Program-made: the position numbers and the translations under genes
NCBI GenBank assembly: GCA_023423475.1
Contig: JAFAFN010000034.1
Span: forward strand, 1 to 6,407
Length of the DNA: 6,407 nt
Source: Actinomycetes bacterium
GTDB lineage: Bacteria; Actinomycetota; Acidimicrobiia; Acidimicrobiales; Microtrichaceae
Direction: 5' to 3'
Shown here: piece by piece, positions 1 to 6,407 of the stretch
Layout: the number at the start of each line of letters is the position of its first letter
Numbering within the stretch: the stretch's first letter is position 1
Notes under the pieces: model-generated
What the model saw: only the letters and a program-made list of their open reading frames with translations
What the model was told of the DNA's origin: nothing
The model's database searches: none

Positions 1-404
1 GCGGCGGACGGAACCACCGCGGCAACCTGTCGGACTGGATCCTGATCAAGGACAACCACCTCGGTGGCATCTCGATCACCGAGGCGGTCGTTCGGGCGAG
101 GGACCTCTGGCCCGCCCGCACCGTCCACATCGAGGCCGACTCGATCGACCAGTGCGTCGAGGCGCTCGACGCGGGCGCCGACGCGATCCTGCTCGACAAC
201 ATGAGCCCGGAAGAGGTGCAGGCCTGCGTCGCCGCGGCCGAGGTGCGACAGGGCGGTCAGGTGCGTCGCACGCTGCTCGAGGTCTCGGGCGAGATCAACC
301 TGGACACGATCGGCGAGTACGCCGGCACGGGGATCGACATGATCTCGGTGGGTCGACTGACCAAGTCGGCCGTCGCGCTCGACATCGGACTCGACCTGGC
401 CTGA
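1..404 (+). CDS. nadC: Quinolinate phosphoribosyltransferase (decarboxylating), C-terminal part
   Basis: This enzyme converts quinolinate and PRPP to nicotinate mononucleotide, CO2 and pyrophosphate in de novo NAD synthesis in the cytoplasm. The gene is cut by the left edge. The open frame has codons beginning at base 3 and ends at the TGA at 402-404, leaving 133 residues of a family usually about 280-290 long. The visible part is the C-terminal alpha/beta-barrel half. It carries GGRNHR near the left edge, LIKDNH with the Lys codon at 48-50, HIEAD, ILLDNM, EVSGEI and the closing YAGTGIDMISVGRLTKS stretch, which form the substrate and phosphate pocket in QPRTases. The ATG at 201 is internal and is not the start. 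The run of family motifs is strong and I see no frameshift. It lies 90 bases upstream of coaX on the same strand, so both could belong to one cofactor-synthesis transcript. Confidence 0.95.
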   Translation, partial: GGRNHRGNLSDWILIKDNHLGGISITEAVVRARDLWPARTVHIEADSIDQCVEALDAGADAILLDNMSPEEVQACVAAAEVRQGGQVRRTLLEVSGEINLDTIGEYAGTGIDMISVGRLTKSAVALDIGLDLA

Positions 405-494
405 CCGGCGCGTGCATCATTGCGGGGCAGATCCGCGAGGGCACGACCGATCCGGCGAGCCACTTCAGCGGACCCGAAAGCCCGAGGAGGCGCC
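405..494. other. nadC-coaX intergenic gap
   Basis: This 90-base non-coding gap separates the nadC stop from the coaX start. I see no tRNA, no hairpin followed by a T run and no convincing -35/-10 pair. The only clear signal is the coaX ribosome binding site at its right end. The coaX frame stays open through most of the gap from a TTG at 420, but that extension has no ribosome binding site and matches no CoaX N-terminus. Read-through from nadC is therefore the simplest expression model, which is an inference. Confidence 0.6.
484..490 (+). promoter_or_regulatory. Ribosome binding site of coaX
   Basis: GAGGAGG lies four bases before the ATG at 495 and is nearly a perfect complement of the 16S rRNA 3' end. 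The spacing is a little short but usable. This site decides the start: the in-frame TTG at 420 would add 25 basic, low-complexity residues without any such signal. Confidence 0.85.
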
Positions 495-1277
495 ATGCTG
501 CTGGTCATCGACGTCGGCAACACCCAGACCGTCGTCGGCCTCTACGACTCCGGTGACCGCAGCCATCAGCTGCTCGACCACTGGAGGATGGCCACGAGGG
601 CGGAGCGGACGAGCGACGAGCTCGCCTTGTTCATCCGCCACCTGCTCGCGACCCGCGGACTCGACCTGTCGAAGGACATCCGGGGTGTGGCGGTCTCCTC
701 CGGCGTGCCGAGCCTGACCTACGAGCTGCGGCGCATGTGCGAGCGCTACCTCGACACCGAGCCCGTCATCCTCGGCACCGGGGTCAAGACCGGCATGCCG
801 GTGCTCTACGACAACCCGCGAGAGGTCGGTGCGGATCGCATCGCCAACGCGGTCGGCGCGTACGACCTCTACGGCGGGCCGACGATCGTCGTCGACTTCG
901 GGACGGCGACCACCTTCGACGTCATCTCCGCCAAGGGCGAGTACCTGGGCGGCGCGATCTTCCCCGGGATCGAGATCTCGATGGACGCGCTCTTCGGTCG
1001 TGCCGCAGCATTGCGACGGGTCGAGCTGACCGAGCCCCGCAGCGTGATCGGCAAGACCACCATGGAGTCGGTGCAGTCCGGAGCGGTCTACGGCTACTCC
1101 GCGATGGTCGACGGCATGTGCGACAGGATCGAGGACGTGATCGGGGAGTCGACCATCATCGCCACCGGCGGGCTGGCGACGCTGATCGCTCCGATCGCCG
1201 ACTCGATCGAACACGAGGAGCCCTGGTTGACCCTCCACGGCCTCCGCCTGATCTGGGAGAAGAACCAGGCCTCATGA
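495..1277 (+). CDS. coaX: Type III pantothenate kinase
   Basis: CoaX phosphorylates pantothenate with ATP, the first committed step of coenzyme A synthesis, in the cytoplasm. Unlike CoaA it usually needs a monovalent cation. The product is 260 residues, the normal length. It opens with MLLVIDVGNT, whose D6-x-G-N-T is the phosphate-binding motif of the ASKHA (acetate and sugar kinase/Hsc70/actin) fold. GADR at 112-115 holds the expected catalytic Asp114. DFGTATT at 134-140 holds Asp134, which by family analogy binds the cation. GGAIFPGIEIS at 152-162 and ATGG at 223-226 are further conserved stretches. The start at 495 gives the canonical N-terminus and has a strong ribosome binding site. The stop overlaps the lysS start as ATGA, which suggests translational coupling. 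The coaX-lysS pairing is known from other actinobacteria, where the two lie close together near pan genes; here nadC sits upstream instead. No key residue is missing. Confidence 0.96.
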   Translation: MLLVIDVGNTQTVVGLYDSGDRSHQLLDHWRMATRAERTSDELALFIRHLLATRGLDLSKDIRGVAVSSGVPSLTYELRRMCERYLDTEPVILGTGVKTGMPVLYDNPREVGADRIANAVGAYDLYGGPTIVVDFGTATTFDVISAKGEYLGGAIFPGIEISMDALFGRAAALRRVELTEPRSVIGKTTMESVQSGAVYGYSAMVDGMCDRIEDVIGESTIIATGGLATLIAPIADSIEHEEPWLTLHGLRLIWEKNQAS

Positions 1278-2830
1278 GCGCCGACGAGCAGCAGGACCCC
1301 ACCGACGAGGGTCGGCCCTCTCCCGACGTCGACCGAGCAGGTGGGTTCGACCAGCCCTACACCTACGACGTCGACACGACCGCGGCCGAGCTCGTCGAGC
1401 AGTACGGCGAGCTCGAGCCGGGCACCGAGACCGGCGTGCGCGTCAGCGTGGCCGGGCGACTGATGCTGCGCCGTGTGCAGGGGAAGCTCGCCTTCGGCAC
1501 CCTCGCCGATGCGAGCGGTCGGGTGCAGCTCTTCGCTCCCTCGGCGAGCACCCCGGACTTCGAGCAGTTCACCGAGCTCAACCTCGGCGACTGGATCGGC
1601 GTGGCGGGCGAGGTCATGACGACACGTCGCGGTGAGCTGTCGGTGCGCGTCGACGCCTGGACCCTGCTGGCGCCGACGCGCCGGTCCTTCCCCGACAAGT
1701 GGCACGGCATCACCGACACCGACACCCGCTATCGCCAGCGCTACGTCGACCTGTGGGTGACCGACGAGGCGCGCCGCGCCTTCCAGCTGCGGTCGCGGAT
1801 GATGTCGTTCACCCGGCGCTTCCTCGAGGACCGCGGCTACCTCGAGGTCGAGACGCCCGTGTTCCACCCCATCCCCGGTGGCGCGCTCGCCCGGCCGTTC
1901 GTGACGCACCACAACGCGCTCGACCAGGAGATGTTCCTGCGCATCGCGCCCGAGCTCTACCTGAAGCGACTCGTCGTCGGTGGTTTCGAGAAGGTCTTCG
2001 AGATCGCCCGCGTGTTCCGCAACGAGGGCACGTCGAACCGGCACAACCCCGAGTTCACGATGCTCGAGGCGTACGAGGCCTACGGCGACTACCACGTGCA
2101 CATGGACCTCACCGAGCAGCTCGTGTCGGGTCTGGCCGAGGAGCTGTGCGGTTCGACGACCATCACCTTCGACGGCCGCGACGTCGACCTGAGCACCCCG
2201 TGGCGACGGGCGACGATGGCCGACCTCACATCGGAGCAGGTCGGCGAGCCGATCAGCATCGACACGCCGGTCGAGCGTCTGCGTCAGCTGTGCGACGACC
2301 ACGACGTGCCGTGGAAGGACAGCTACGGCGCTGGCAAGCTCCTGCTCGAGCTGTACGAGAAGACGGCCGAGCACACGCTGTGGGACCCGACCTTCGTGAT
2401 CGACTACCCGACCGAGGTGTCGCCCCTGTCGCGTGAGCACCGCGACGCCCCCGGCCTCGTGGAGCGCTTCGAGTGCATCGTCGTCGGCCGCGAGCTCTGC
2501 AACGGGTTCTCCGAGCTGACCGACCCCGACGAGCAGCGCTCGAGGTTCCAGGACCAGGCCGAGCAGAACGCCGCGGGTGACGACGAGGCGATGGTCGTCG
2601 ACCACGACTACCTCCGGGCGCTCGACTACGGCCTCCCGCCGACGGTGGGCCTCGGCATCGGCATGGACCGGCTCGCGATGCTGCTCGCGGACGTGCACAC
2701 CATCCGCGACATCGTGTTGTTCCCGACGCTGCGCCCCGAACAGGACCTCTCCGAGATGGAGTTCGAGCCGGTGTCGGCCGAGGACGGCCCGGCAACGAGC
2801 GAGGACGGTGGGCCGCCCGCCGATGGCTGA
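1274..2830 (+). CDS. lysS: Lysyl-tRNA synthetase, class II
   Basis: This cytoplasmic enzyme charges tRNA-Lys with lysine using ATP. The product is 518 residues, close to the bacterial norm of about 490-510. An OB-fold anticodon-binding domain (about 54-135) is followed by the class II catalytic core (about 145-489). Motif 1 lies in VETPVFHPIPGG ending near 203. Motif 2 is FRNEG at 248-252 followed by NRHNPEFTMLEAY. The lysine-pocket stretch GRELCNGFSELTDP follows, and motif 3 is GLGIGMDR at 459-466. The core ends at FPTLRPE (483-489). The ATG at 1274 overlaps the coaX stop by four bases, with a weak GGAG 14 bases upstream. The frame is also open upstream, but only as a shadow inside coaX. The usual N-terminal helix before the PY motif is replaced by an acidic, probably disordered stretch. 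The C-terminus has a 29-residue acidic tail with no Lys or Arg. The 3' end overlaps the ATPase gene by eight bases. Confidence 0.96.
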   Translation: MSADEQQDPTDEGRPSPDVDRAGGFDQPYTYDVDTTAAELVEQYGELEPGTETGVRVSVAGRLMLRRVQGKLAFGTLADASGRVQLFAPSASTPDFEQFTELNLGDWIGVAGEVMTTRRGELSVRVDAWTLLAPTRRSFPDKWHGITDTDTRYRQRYVDLWVTDEARRAFQLRSRMMSFTRRFLEDRGYLEVETPVFHPIPGGALARPFVTHHNALDQEMFLRIAPELYLKRLVVGGFEKVFEIARVFRNEGTSNRHNPEFTMLEAYEAYGDYHVHMDLTEQLVSGLAEELCGSTTITFDGRDVDLSTPWRRATMADLTSEQVGEPISIDTPVERLRQLCDDHDVPWKDSYGAGKLLLELYEKTAEHTLWDPTFVIDYPTEVSPLSREHRDAPGLVERFECIVVGRELCNGFSELTDPDEQRSRFQDQAEQNAAGDDEAMVVDHDYLRALDYGLPPTVGLGIGMDRLAMLLADVHTIRDIVLFPTLRPEQDLSEMEFEPVSAEDGPATSEDGGPPADG

Positions 2831-3905
2831 CCCGGAGGAGCGCGCGGCGGACGTCCGGGTCACCGGCGTCGGGAAGTCCTTCGACGGGACCACGACGGTC
2901 CTGCGCGACGTCGACGTCGCGGTCGACGCCGGCGCGACGCTCGCGCTGCTCGGTCCGAGCGGCTGCGGCAAGACGACGCTCCTGCGGATCATCGCGGGTC
3001 TCGAGGTCCCGGACTCGGGCAGCGTCGTCGTCGGGGGCAGGACCCTGACCGGGCCGGGAGAGCTGGTCGTGCCCGAGCGTCGACGCATCGGCATGGTGTT
3101 CCAGGACTGGGCGCTCTTCCCGCACCTGTCGGTCGCTCGCAACGTCGGGTTCGGCCTGGACCGCCCGGAGCGGAAGGTCTCGCCGAGGATCGACGAGGCG
3201 CTCGAGATGGTCGGTCTCGGGGGCCTGGGCGATCGGATGCCCGCGACGCTCTCGGGCGGTCAGCAGCAACGGGTCGCGCTGGCTCGTGCCATCGCCCCCC
3301 GCCCGTCGGTCCTGCTGCTCGACGAGCCGTTCTCCAACCTGGACGCGGCGTTGCGGATCCAGGTGCGCTCCGAGATCCACCAGCTGCTCGTCGAGCTCGG
3401 CATCACGACCGTCTTCGTCACCCACGACCAGGACGAGGCGTTCGTGCTGGGTGACACCGTCGCGGTGCTGGCCGAGGGCCGGGTCGTGCAGACCGGCTCG
3501 CCCGCCGAGCTCTACACCGAGCCGGCGACGCGTTGGCTGGCTGGCTTCGTCGGCGACGCGAACTTCGTGGCCGGCGTGGCATCCGGTGCGTCGGCCGCCA
3601 CCGCGCTGGGCGACGTGGCGCTGCGCGACGACACCACCGGCGAGGTCGACGTCCTCATCCGTCCCGAGCACCTCGACATCGGCCCCGACGATGGCCCCGA
3701 AGGCAGCGGAATGGGCAGCGCGGGGACCGCGTCGGGCGTGGTCGAGCTCGTCGAGTACGTCGGACACGGCACGACCTACCTGGTGGCCGTCGGTGAGCAA
3801 CGGCTGCGGGTCCGTCGCCCCTCGGCGCCGTTGCTGCAGCGAGGCGATCGCGCCGCGGTGCGCTACCTGGGTGGGCCTGCGGTGACGTTCCCACAAGAGC
3901 AGTAG
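2823..3905 (+). CDS. fbpC: ABC transporter ATP-binding protein, ferric-iron importer type (FbpC-like)
   Basis: This cytoplasmic ATPase is predicted to drive the importer formed with the next two genes. It has 360 residues, typical for FbpC/PotA-like subunits. The N-terminal nucleotide-binding domain has Walker A GPSGCGKT at 44-51, Q-loop Gln94 in VFQDWALFPHL, signature LSGGQQQR at 143-150, Walker B VLLLDEP at 163-169, D-loop SNLD at 171-174 and switch His201. All catalytic residues are present. A C-terminal TOBE-like accessory domain follows (about 245-355) with IRPEHL at 279-284 and a Gly/Ser-rich insert near 291-304. The ATG at 2823 is chosen because the protein then begins just before the first strand VRVTGVGKSF; the open frame upstream is a shadow within lysS. 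It overlaps the lysS stop by eight bases, so translation may be coupled. Ferric iron is inferred from the neighbouring receptor. The ATPase alone would equally fit polyamine, thiamine or sulfate importers. Confidence 0.9.
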   Translation: MADPEERAADVRVTGVGKSFDGTTTVLRDVDVAVDAGATLALLGPSGCGKTTLLRIIAGLEVPDSGSVVVGGRTLTGPGELVVPERRRIGMVFQDWALFPHLSVARNVGFGLDRPERKVSPRIDEALEMVGLGGLGDRMPATLSGGQQQRVALARAIAPRPSVLLLDEPFSNLDAALRIQVRSEIHQLLVELGITTVFVTHDQDEAFVLGDTVAVLAEGRVVQTGSPAELYTEPATRWLAGFVGDANFVAGVASGASAATALGDVALRDDTTGEVDVLIRPEHLDIGPDDGPEGSGMGSAGTASGVVELVEYVGHGTTYLVAVGEQRLRVRRPSAPLLQRGDRAAVRYLGGPAVTFPQEQ

Positions 3906-3983
3906 GCCCACGGGAGTCGTCGGCCCACGGCAGCAGTAGGCGACCCTCTCGTCATCCGTCGGGTCGTCGGTAGTCTTCGCGAC
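3906..3983. other. Intergenic gap with short direct repeats
   Basis: This 78-base gap lies between the ATPase and binding-protein genes. Three short words occur twice: AGCAGTAGGC at 3899-3908 and 3932-3941 (the first copy spans the ATPase stop), GGCCCACGG at 3905-3913 and 3922-3930, and GTCGTCGG at 3916-3923 and 3963-3970. No hairpin with a T run is visible, so I call no terminator. I see no palindrome resembling a DtxR/IdeR or Fur box. The right end holds a candidate leaderless promoter. Confidence 0.6.
3971..3983 (+). promoter_or_regulatory. Candidate -10 element for a leaderless fbpA transcript
   Basis: TAGTCT at 3971-3976 fits the actinobacterial -10 pattern TAnnnT and lies seven bases before the ATG at 3984. 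A start site at the usual distance would fall on or next to the A of the ATG. No Shine-Dalgarno sequence precedes this ATG, unlike coaX. Leaderless mRNAs are common in actinobacteria and have this layout. No good -35 hexamer is visible. The call is inferred from pattern and spacing only. Confidence 0.55.
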
Positions 3984-5024
3984 ATGCCTCTGCACCCCCG
4001 TCGTCGCCGGTTCCGCCTGGCCGCACCGCTCCTGGCCGTCGTGGTCGGTGCAGGACTCCTCTCGGCGTGCTCGGGTGACGGGGGCGGCGACGGACAGGCG
4101 CTGGTGATCTACTCGGGTCGCAGCGAGGAGCTCGTGCAGCCGTTGCTCGACCAGTTCGCCGAGGAGACCGGCATCGACATCTCGGTGCGCTACGGCGACT
4201 CAGCCGACCTGGCGCTCGCGATCGATCAGGAGGGCGACAAGGGTCGGGCGGACGTGTTCTTCTCGCAGTCGCCCGGCGCCGTCGGCTACCTGACCTCGAA
4301 GGACCGCCTGGCCGAGCTGCCGCAGCGGGTGCTCGACCTGGTGCCGGCCGAGGACCGCTCGGCCAAGGGCACGTGGGTGGGTGTCTCGGCGCGGGCCCGT
4401 GTGCTCGTCTACAACCCCGAGCTCGTCGACGAGGCGGACCTGCCCGACGCAGTGCTCGACGTCGCGGACCCCGAGTACGCGGGCAAGGTGGCGGTGGCCC
4501 CGACCAACGGCTCGTTCATCGACTTCGTGTCGGGGCTCCGCTCGCAGATCGGCGACGACGAGACCGCTGCCTGGCTCGAGAAGATGGCGGACAACGACGC
4601 ACCCACGTTCGCGAACAACAACGCGATCCTCGAGGCCGTCGATCGGGGCGAGGTGCCGATGGGACTCGTGAACCACTACTACCTGGTGAAGGCCCGCCAG
4701 GAGAACCCCGACATCAATGCCGAGAACCACTTCTTCCCGGAGGGCGACGACGGCTCGCTGCTGCTGGTCAGCGCGGTGGGCATCACCCGCACCTCGACCA
4801 ACGCCGAGGCGGCGGAGCAGTTCGTCGAGTTCCTGTTGTCGCCCGAGGCCCAGCAGTACTTCGCGGATGAGACCTTCGAGTTCCCGCTCGTCGATGGTGT
4901 CGAGCCGTCCGGTGACCTTCCGCCGCTGGACGAGCTGTCGGTCACCCGCCTCGATCTCGACACCCTCGGGGGTGAGCTCACCTCCAGCATCGAGATGATC
5001 CGGGAGAGCGGACTGCAGCGGTGA
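3984..5024 (+). CDS. fbpA: Iron(III) ABC transporter substrate-binding lipoprotein (FbpA-like)
   Basis: This is the predicted extracytoplasmic receptor that captures Fe3+ and delivers it to the permease. It has 346 residues, typical for the family. An Arg-rich N-terminus (6-11) and a hydrophobic stretch (12-28) lead to the lipobox LSAC with Cys29, so the mature protein should be lipid-anchored after signal peptidase II cleavage. A short Gly/Asp linker precedes the periplasmic-binding-protein fold, which opens with LVIYSGRSEELVQPLL. Further family stretches are RADVFFSQSPGAVGYL (88-103), WVGVSARARVLVYN (131-144), PTNGSF (173-178) and NHYYL (230-234). Tyr232 and Tyr233 match the paired iron-ligand tyrosines of FbpA proteins, and Tyr143 and Tyr43 sit where further ligands or pocket residues are expected. 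The ATG at 3984 has no Shine-Dalgarno sequence but follows a TAGTCT element. The stop overlaps the permease GTG. The double-arginine start loosely resembles a Tat signal, but the match is poor. Iron is the best-supported substrate. Confidence 0.92.
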   Translation: MPLHPRRRRFRLAAPLLAVVVGAGLLSACSGDGGGDGQALVIYSGRSEELVQPLLDQFAEETGIDISVRYGDSADLALAIDQEGDKGRADVFFSQSPGAVGYLTSKDRLAELPQRVLDLVPAEDRSAKGTWVGVSARARVLVYNPELVDEADLPDAVLDVADPEYAGKVAVAPTNGSFIDFVSGLRSQIGDDETAAWLEKMADNDAPTFANNNAILEAVDRGEVPMGLVNHYYLVKARQENPDINAENHFFPEGDDGSLLLVSAVGITRTSTNAEAAEQFVEFLLSPEAQQYFADETFEFPLVDGVEPSGDLPPLDELSVTRLDLDTLGGELTSSIEMIRESGLQR

Positions 5025-6407
5025 CGACCGCCGGGCGGGACAGCGCCATGTCGTGGCGCAGGCCCGGCGACCTGGTGGCGACGGCGGTCCCCGTCGTCGT
5101 CGGCGTGCTGTTCGCCGCGCCGCTCGTCTACCTGGTGTGGCGCAACCTCGACAGCGGGGCCGACCTGTTCTCGGTGCTCTTCCGGTCGACGACCCTGCTG
5201 CCGCTGTGGCGCACCGTCGTCCTCGCCGCCGCCGTCGGAGCGAGCACCGCAGTGCTGGGATCGGTGCTCGCCTGGCTGATCGTGCGGACCGATATGCCGG
5301 GACGACGATGGCTGCGCCTGGTCGTCGCCCTGCCACTCGTGCTGCCGTCGTTCGTCGGCGCCACCGCGCTCCTTGCCGGCATGGCCAACGGGGGCCTGGT
5401 GGCCGAGCTGCTCGAGCCGATCGGTGTGGACCGACTGCCTCGTCTCGAGGGCTTCTGGGGCTCCTGGTTCGTCCTGACCCTGTTCACGTACCCGATGGTG
5501 TACCTGCCCGTCGCCGCCCGGTTGCAGGGGCTGCCCGCATCGCTCGAGGAGAGCGCCCGACTGCTCGGACGAGGTCGGATGTCGGTGGCCCGTGAGGTGC
5601 TCGCACCGCAGGTGTGGACCTCGGTCGCGGCCGGCACGCTGCTCGTGGTGCTCTACACGATCAGCGACTTCGGCGTCGTGTCGCTGCTGCGCTACGGGAC
5701 GCTCACCCAGGAGATCTACCTGTCGAAGCTCGACCCCGCGACCTGGCTGCCGCTGAGCCTCGTGCTGGCTGCCCTCGCGCTGGCGGTGACCGCGTCGGAA
5801 CGTCGACTCGCCCGTCGCCGTCCTGCACCCGCCCCGAGTCGGGGCCGCACGGGCGGGACGGTGTCGCTCGGCTCCGCCCGCTGGCCCGCGGCGCTCGGTG
5901 TGGTGCTCGTGGTCGGCAACGCGATCCTCGGTCCGCTCCTGGTGTTCGTCTACTGGGTGGTGCGGGGCGCGACCGCGACATCGGGCGGGACGTCGCTGTC
6001 GCTCGATCCGGCGGGACTGGTCGGTCCGACCATGTCGACGGTCGCGGTCAGCGTGACCGCCGCGTTGTGCGCCGGCATCGTCGTGCTGCCGATCGCCAGG
6101 GCGGTGCGGCGATCGAGGCCGCTCAGCGGGGTCGCCTCGGTCCTGGTGGTGTCGGGCTACGCCATGCCCGGTCTGATCGTCGCGCTGTCGCTGATCTTCT
6201 GGACGCTCAGCTCGGACCTCGCGGACGGGCTCTACCAGACCGTGCCGCTGCTGATCATCGCCTACACGGTGCACTTCGGGGCGCAGGCGATGCGCACCAC
6301 CCAGGTCGCCGTCGAGAGCGTGCCCGAACGGCTCGACGACGCAGCGCGGATGCTCGGCGCGCCGACATGGCGGCGCTTCGCCACGGTCGAGCTGCCGATC
6401 ATGGTCC
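5021..6407 (+). CDS. fbpB: Iron(III) ABC transporter permease, fused two-domain type (FbpB-like), 3' end missing
   Basis: This integral membrane protein is predicted to form the channel between the FbpA-like receptor and the ATPase. The frame is open without a stop from the GTG at 5021 to the right edge: 462 codons plus one base, of an expected 500-560 residues. Hydrophobic segments lie near 18-40, 62-88, 97-120, 146-166, 200-222, 239-258, 288-312, 336-361, 366-394 and 405-423. An Arg/Pro-rich cytoplasmic-looking linker (about 260-288) divides them. There are two EAA-type loops that dock on the ATPase: EESARLLGRGRMSVAREVLAP at 176-196, and DDAARMLG starting at 439 and running to ELP at 457-459. 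Two such loops about 263 residues apart show two MetI-like domains fused in one chain, as in FbpB/SfuB. The GTG overlaps the fbpA stop as GTGA, suggesting coupling. An ATG at 5048 is the alternative start and would remove nine residues. Confidence 0.92.
   Translation, partial: MTTAGRDSAMSWRRPGDLVATAVPVVVGVLFAAPLVYLVWRNLDSGADLFSVLFRSTTLLPLWRTVVLAAAVGASTAVLGSVLAWLIVRTDMPGRRWLRLVVALPLVLPSFVGATALLAGMANGGLVAELLEPIGVDRLPRLEGFWGSWFVLTLFTYPMVYLPVAARLQGLPASLEESARLLGRGRMSVAREVLAPQVWTSVAAGTLLVVLYTISDFGVVSLLRYGTLTQEIYLSKLDPATWLPLSLVLAALALAVTASERRLARRRPAPAPSRGRTGGTVSLGSARWPAALGVVLVVGNAILGPLLVFVYWVVRGATATSGGTSLSLDPAGLVGPTMSTVAVSVTAALCAGIVVLPIARAVRRSRPLSGVASVLVVSGYAMPGLIVALSLIFWTLSSDLADGLYQTVPLLIIAYTVHFGAQAMRTTQVAVESVPERLDDAARMLGAPTWRRFATVELPIMV

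Noticed and set aside
282..296. EVSGEI in NadC in place of the SGG form seen in some homologues
   Set aside because: This position varies within the family (for example, enterobacterial NadC has SGN), so the Glu is not strong evidence of altered function.
420..494. An upstream TTG start for coaX adding 25 residues
   Set aside because: The extension is basic and non-conserved with no ribosome binding site. The ATG at 495 has GAGGAGG and gives the family's normal N-terminus.
405..494. A possible small RNA or tRNA in the nadC-coaX gap
   Set aside because: No cloverleaf, T-loop sequence or stable hairpin is apparent.
1094..3142. A 682-residue open frame on the minus strand across coaX, lysS and the ATPase gene
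   Set aside because: It lies antisense to three proteins with clear family motifs, is low-complexity (His/Arg/Val/Glu-rich) and matches no family I know. High-GC coding DNA commonly keeps an antisense frame open.
3906..3983. A possible transcription terminator between the ATPase and receptor genes
   Set aside because: The repeats here are direct, not inverted, and no stem followed by T residues can be drawn.
2253..3995. A 580-residue minus-strand open frame over lysS and the ATPase gene
   Set aside because: It is a shadow of the sense genes: Arg/Pro/Ala-rich at its C-terminal half, without recognisable domains or a credible start signal.
4679..6274. A 531-residue minus-strand open frame over the receptor and permease genes
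   Set aside because: The composition is dominated by Arg, Gln, His and Gly, as expected from reading hydrophobic GC-rich codons backwards. The sense strand holds a clear two-domain permease.

Overview
The window is about 70% G+C by eye and densely packed, with all six recognisable genes on the + strand. Gene content, the strong third-position G/C preference, a leaderless-type promoter and the nadC-coaX-lysS order all suggest a high-GC actinobacterium. A member of the Acidimicrobiia or a relative is my best guess, but the sequence alone does not prove it.

Region 1 (1-2830) is a housekeeping cofactor and translation block. It starts with the C-terminal half of nadC (quinolinate phosphoribosyltransferase, NAD synthesis), cut by the left edge. 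After a 90-base gap comes coaX (type III pantothenate kinase, first step of CoA synthesis) behind a strong ribosome binding site. lysS (class II lysyl-tRNA synthetase) follows, and its ATG overlaps the coaX stop as ATGA.

Region 2 (2823-6407) is a binding-protein-dependent ABC importer of the ferric-iron (Fbp/Sfu/AfuABC) type, in the order ATPase, binding protein, permease. The ATPase gene starts inside the last codons of lysS (8-base overlap), so the importer appears to be appended to the housekeeping operon. A 78-base gap separates it from the lipoprotein binding-protein gene. That gap ends in a TAGTCT element 7 bases before the ATG with no Shine-Dalgarno sequence, which suggests a separate leaderless transcript. 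The permease overlaps the binding-protein stop as GTGA, is open to the right edge and has two fused transmembrane domains, with the second incomplete here.

Together the importer genes would give a lipid-anchored Fe3+ receptor, a fused two-domain channel and the ATPase that drives it. I see no mobile element, CRISPR array, RNA gene, phage gene or previously undescribed system. The points worth a second look are the architecture (iron importer coupled to lysS, an internal leaderless promoter, short direct repeats in the gap) and the unusual acidic ends of LysS.
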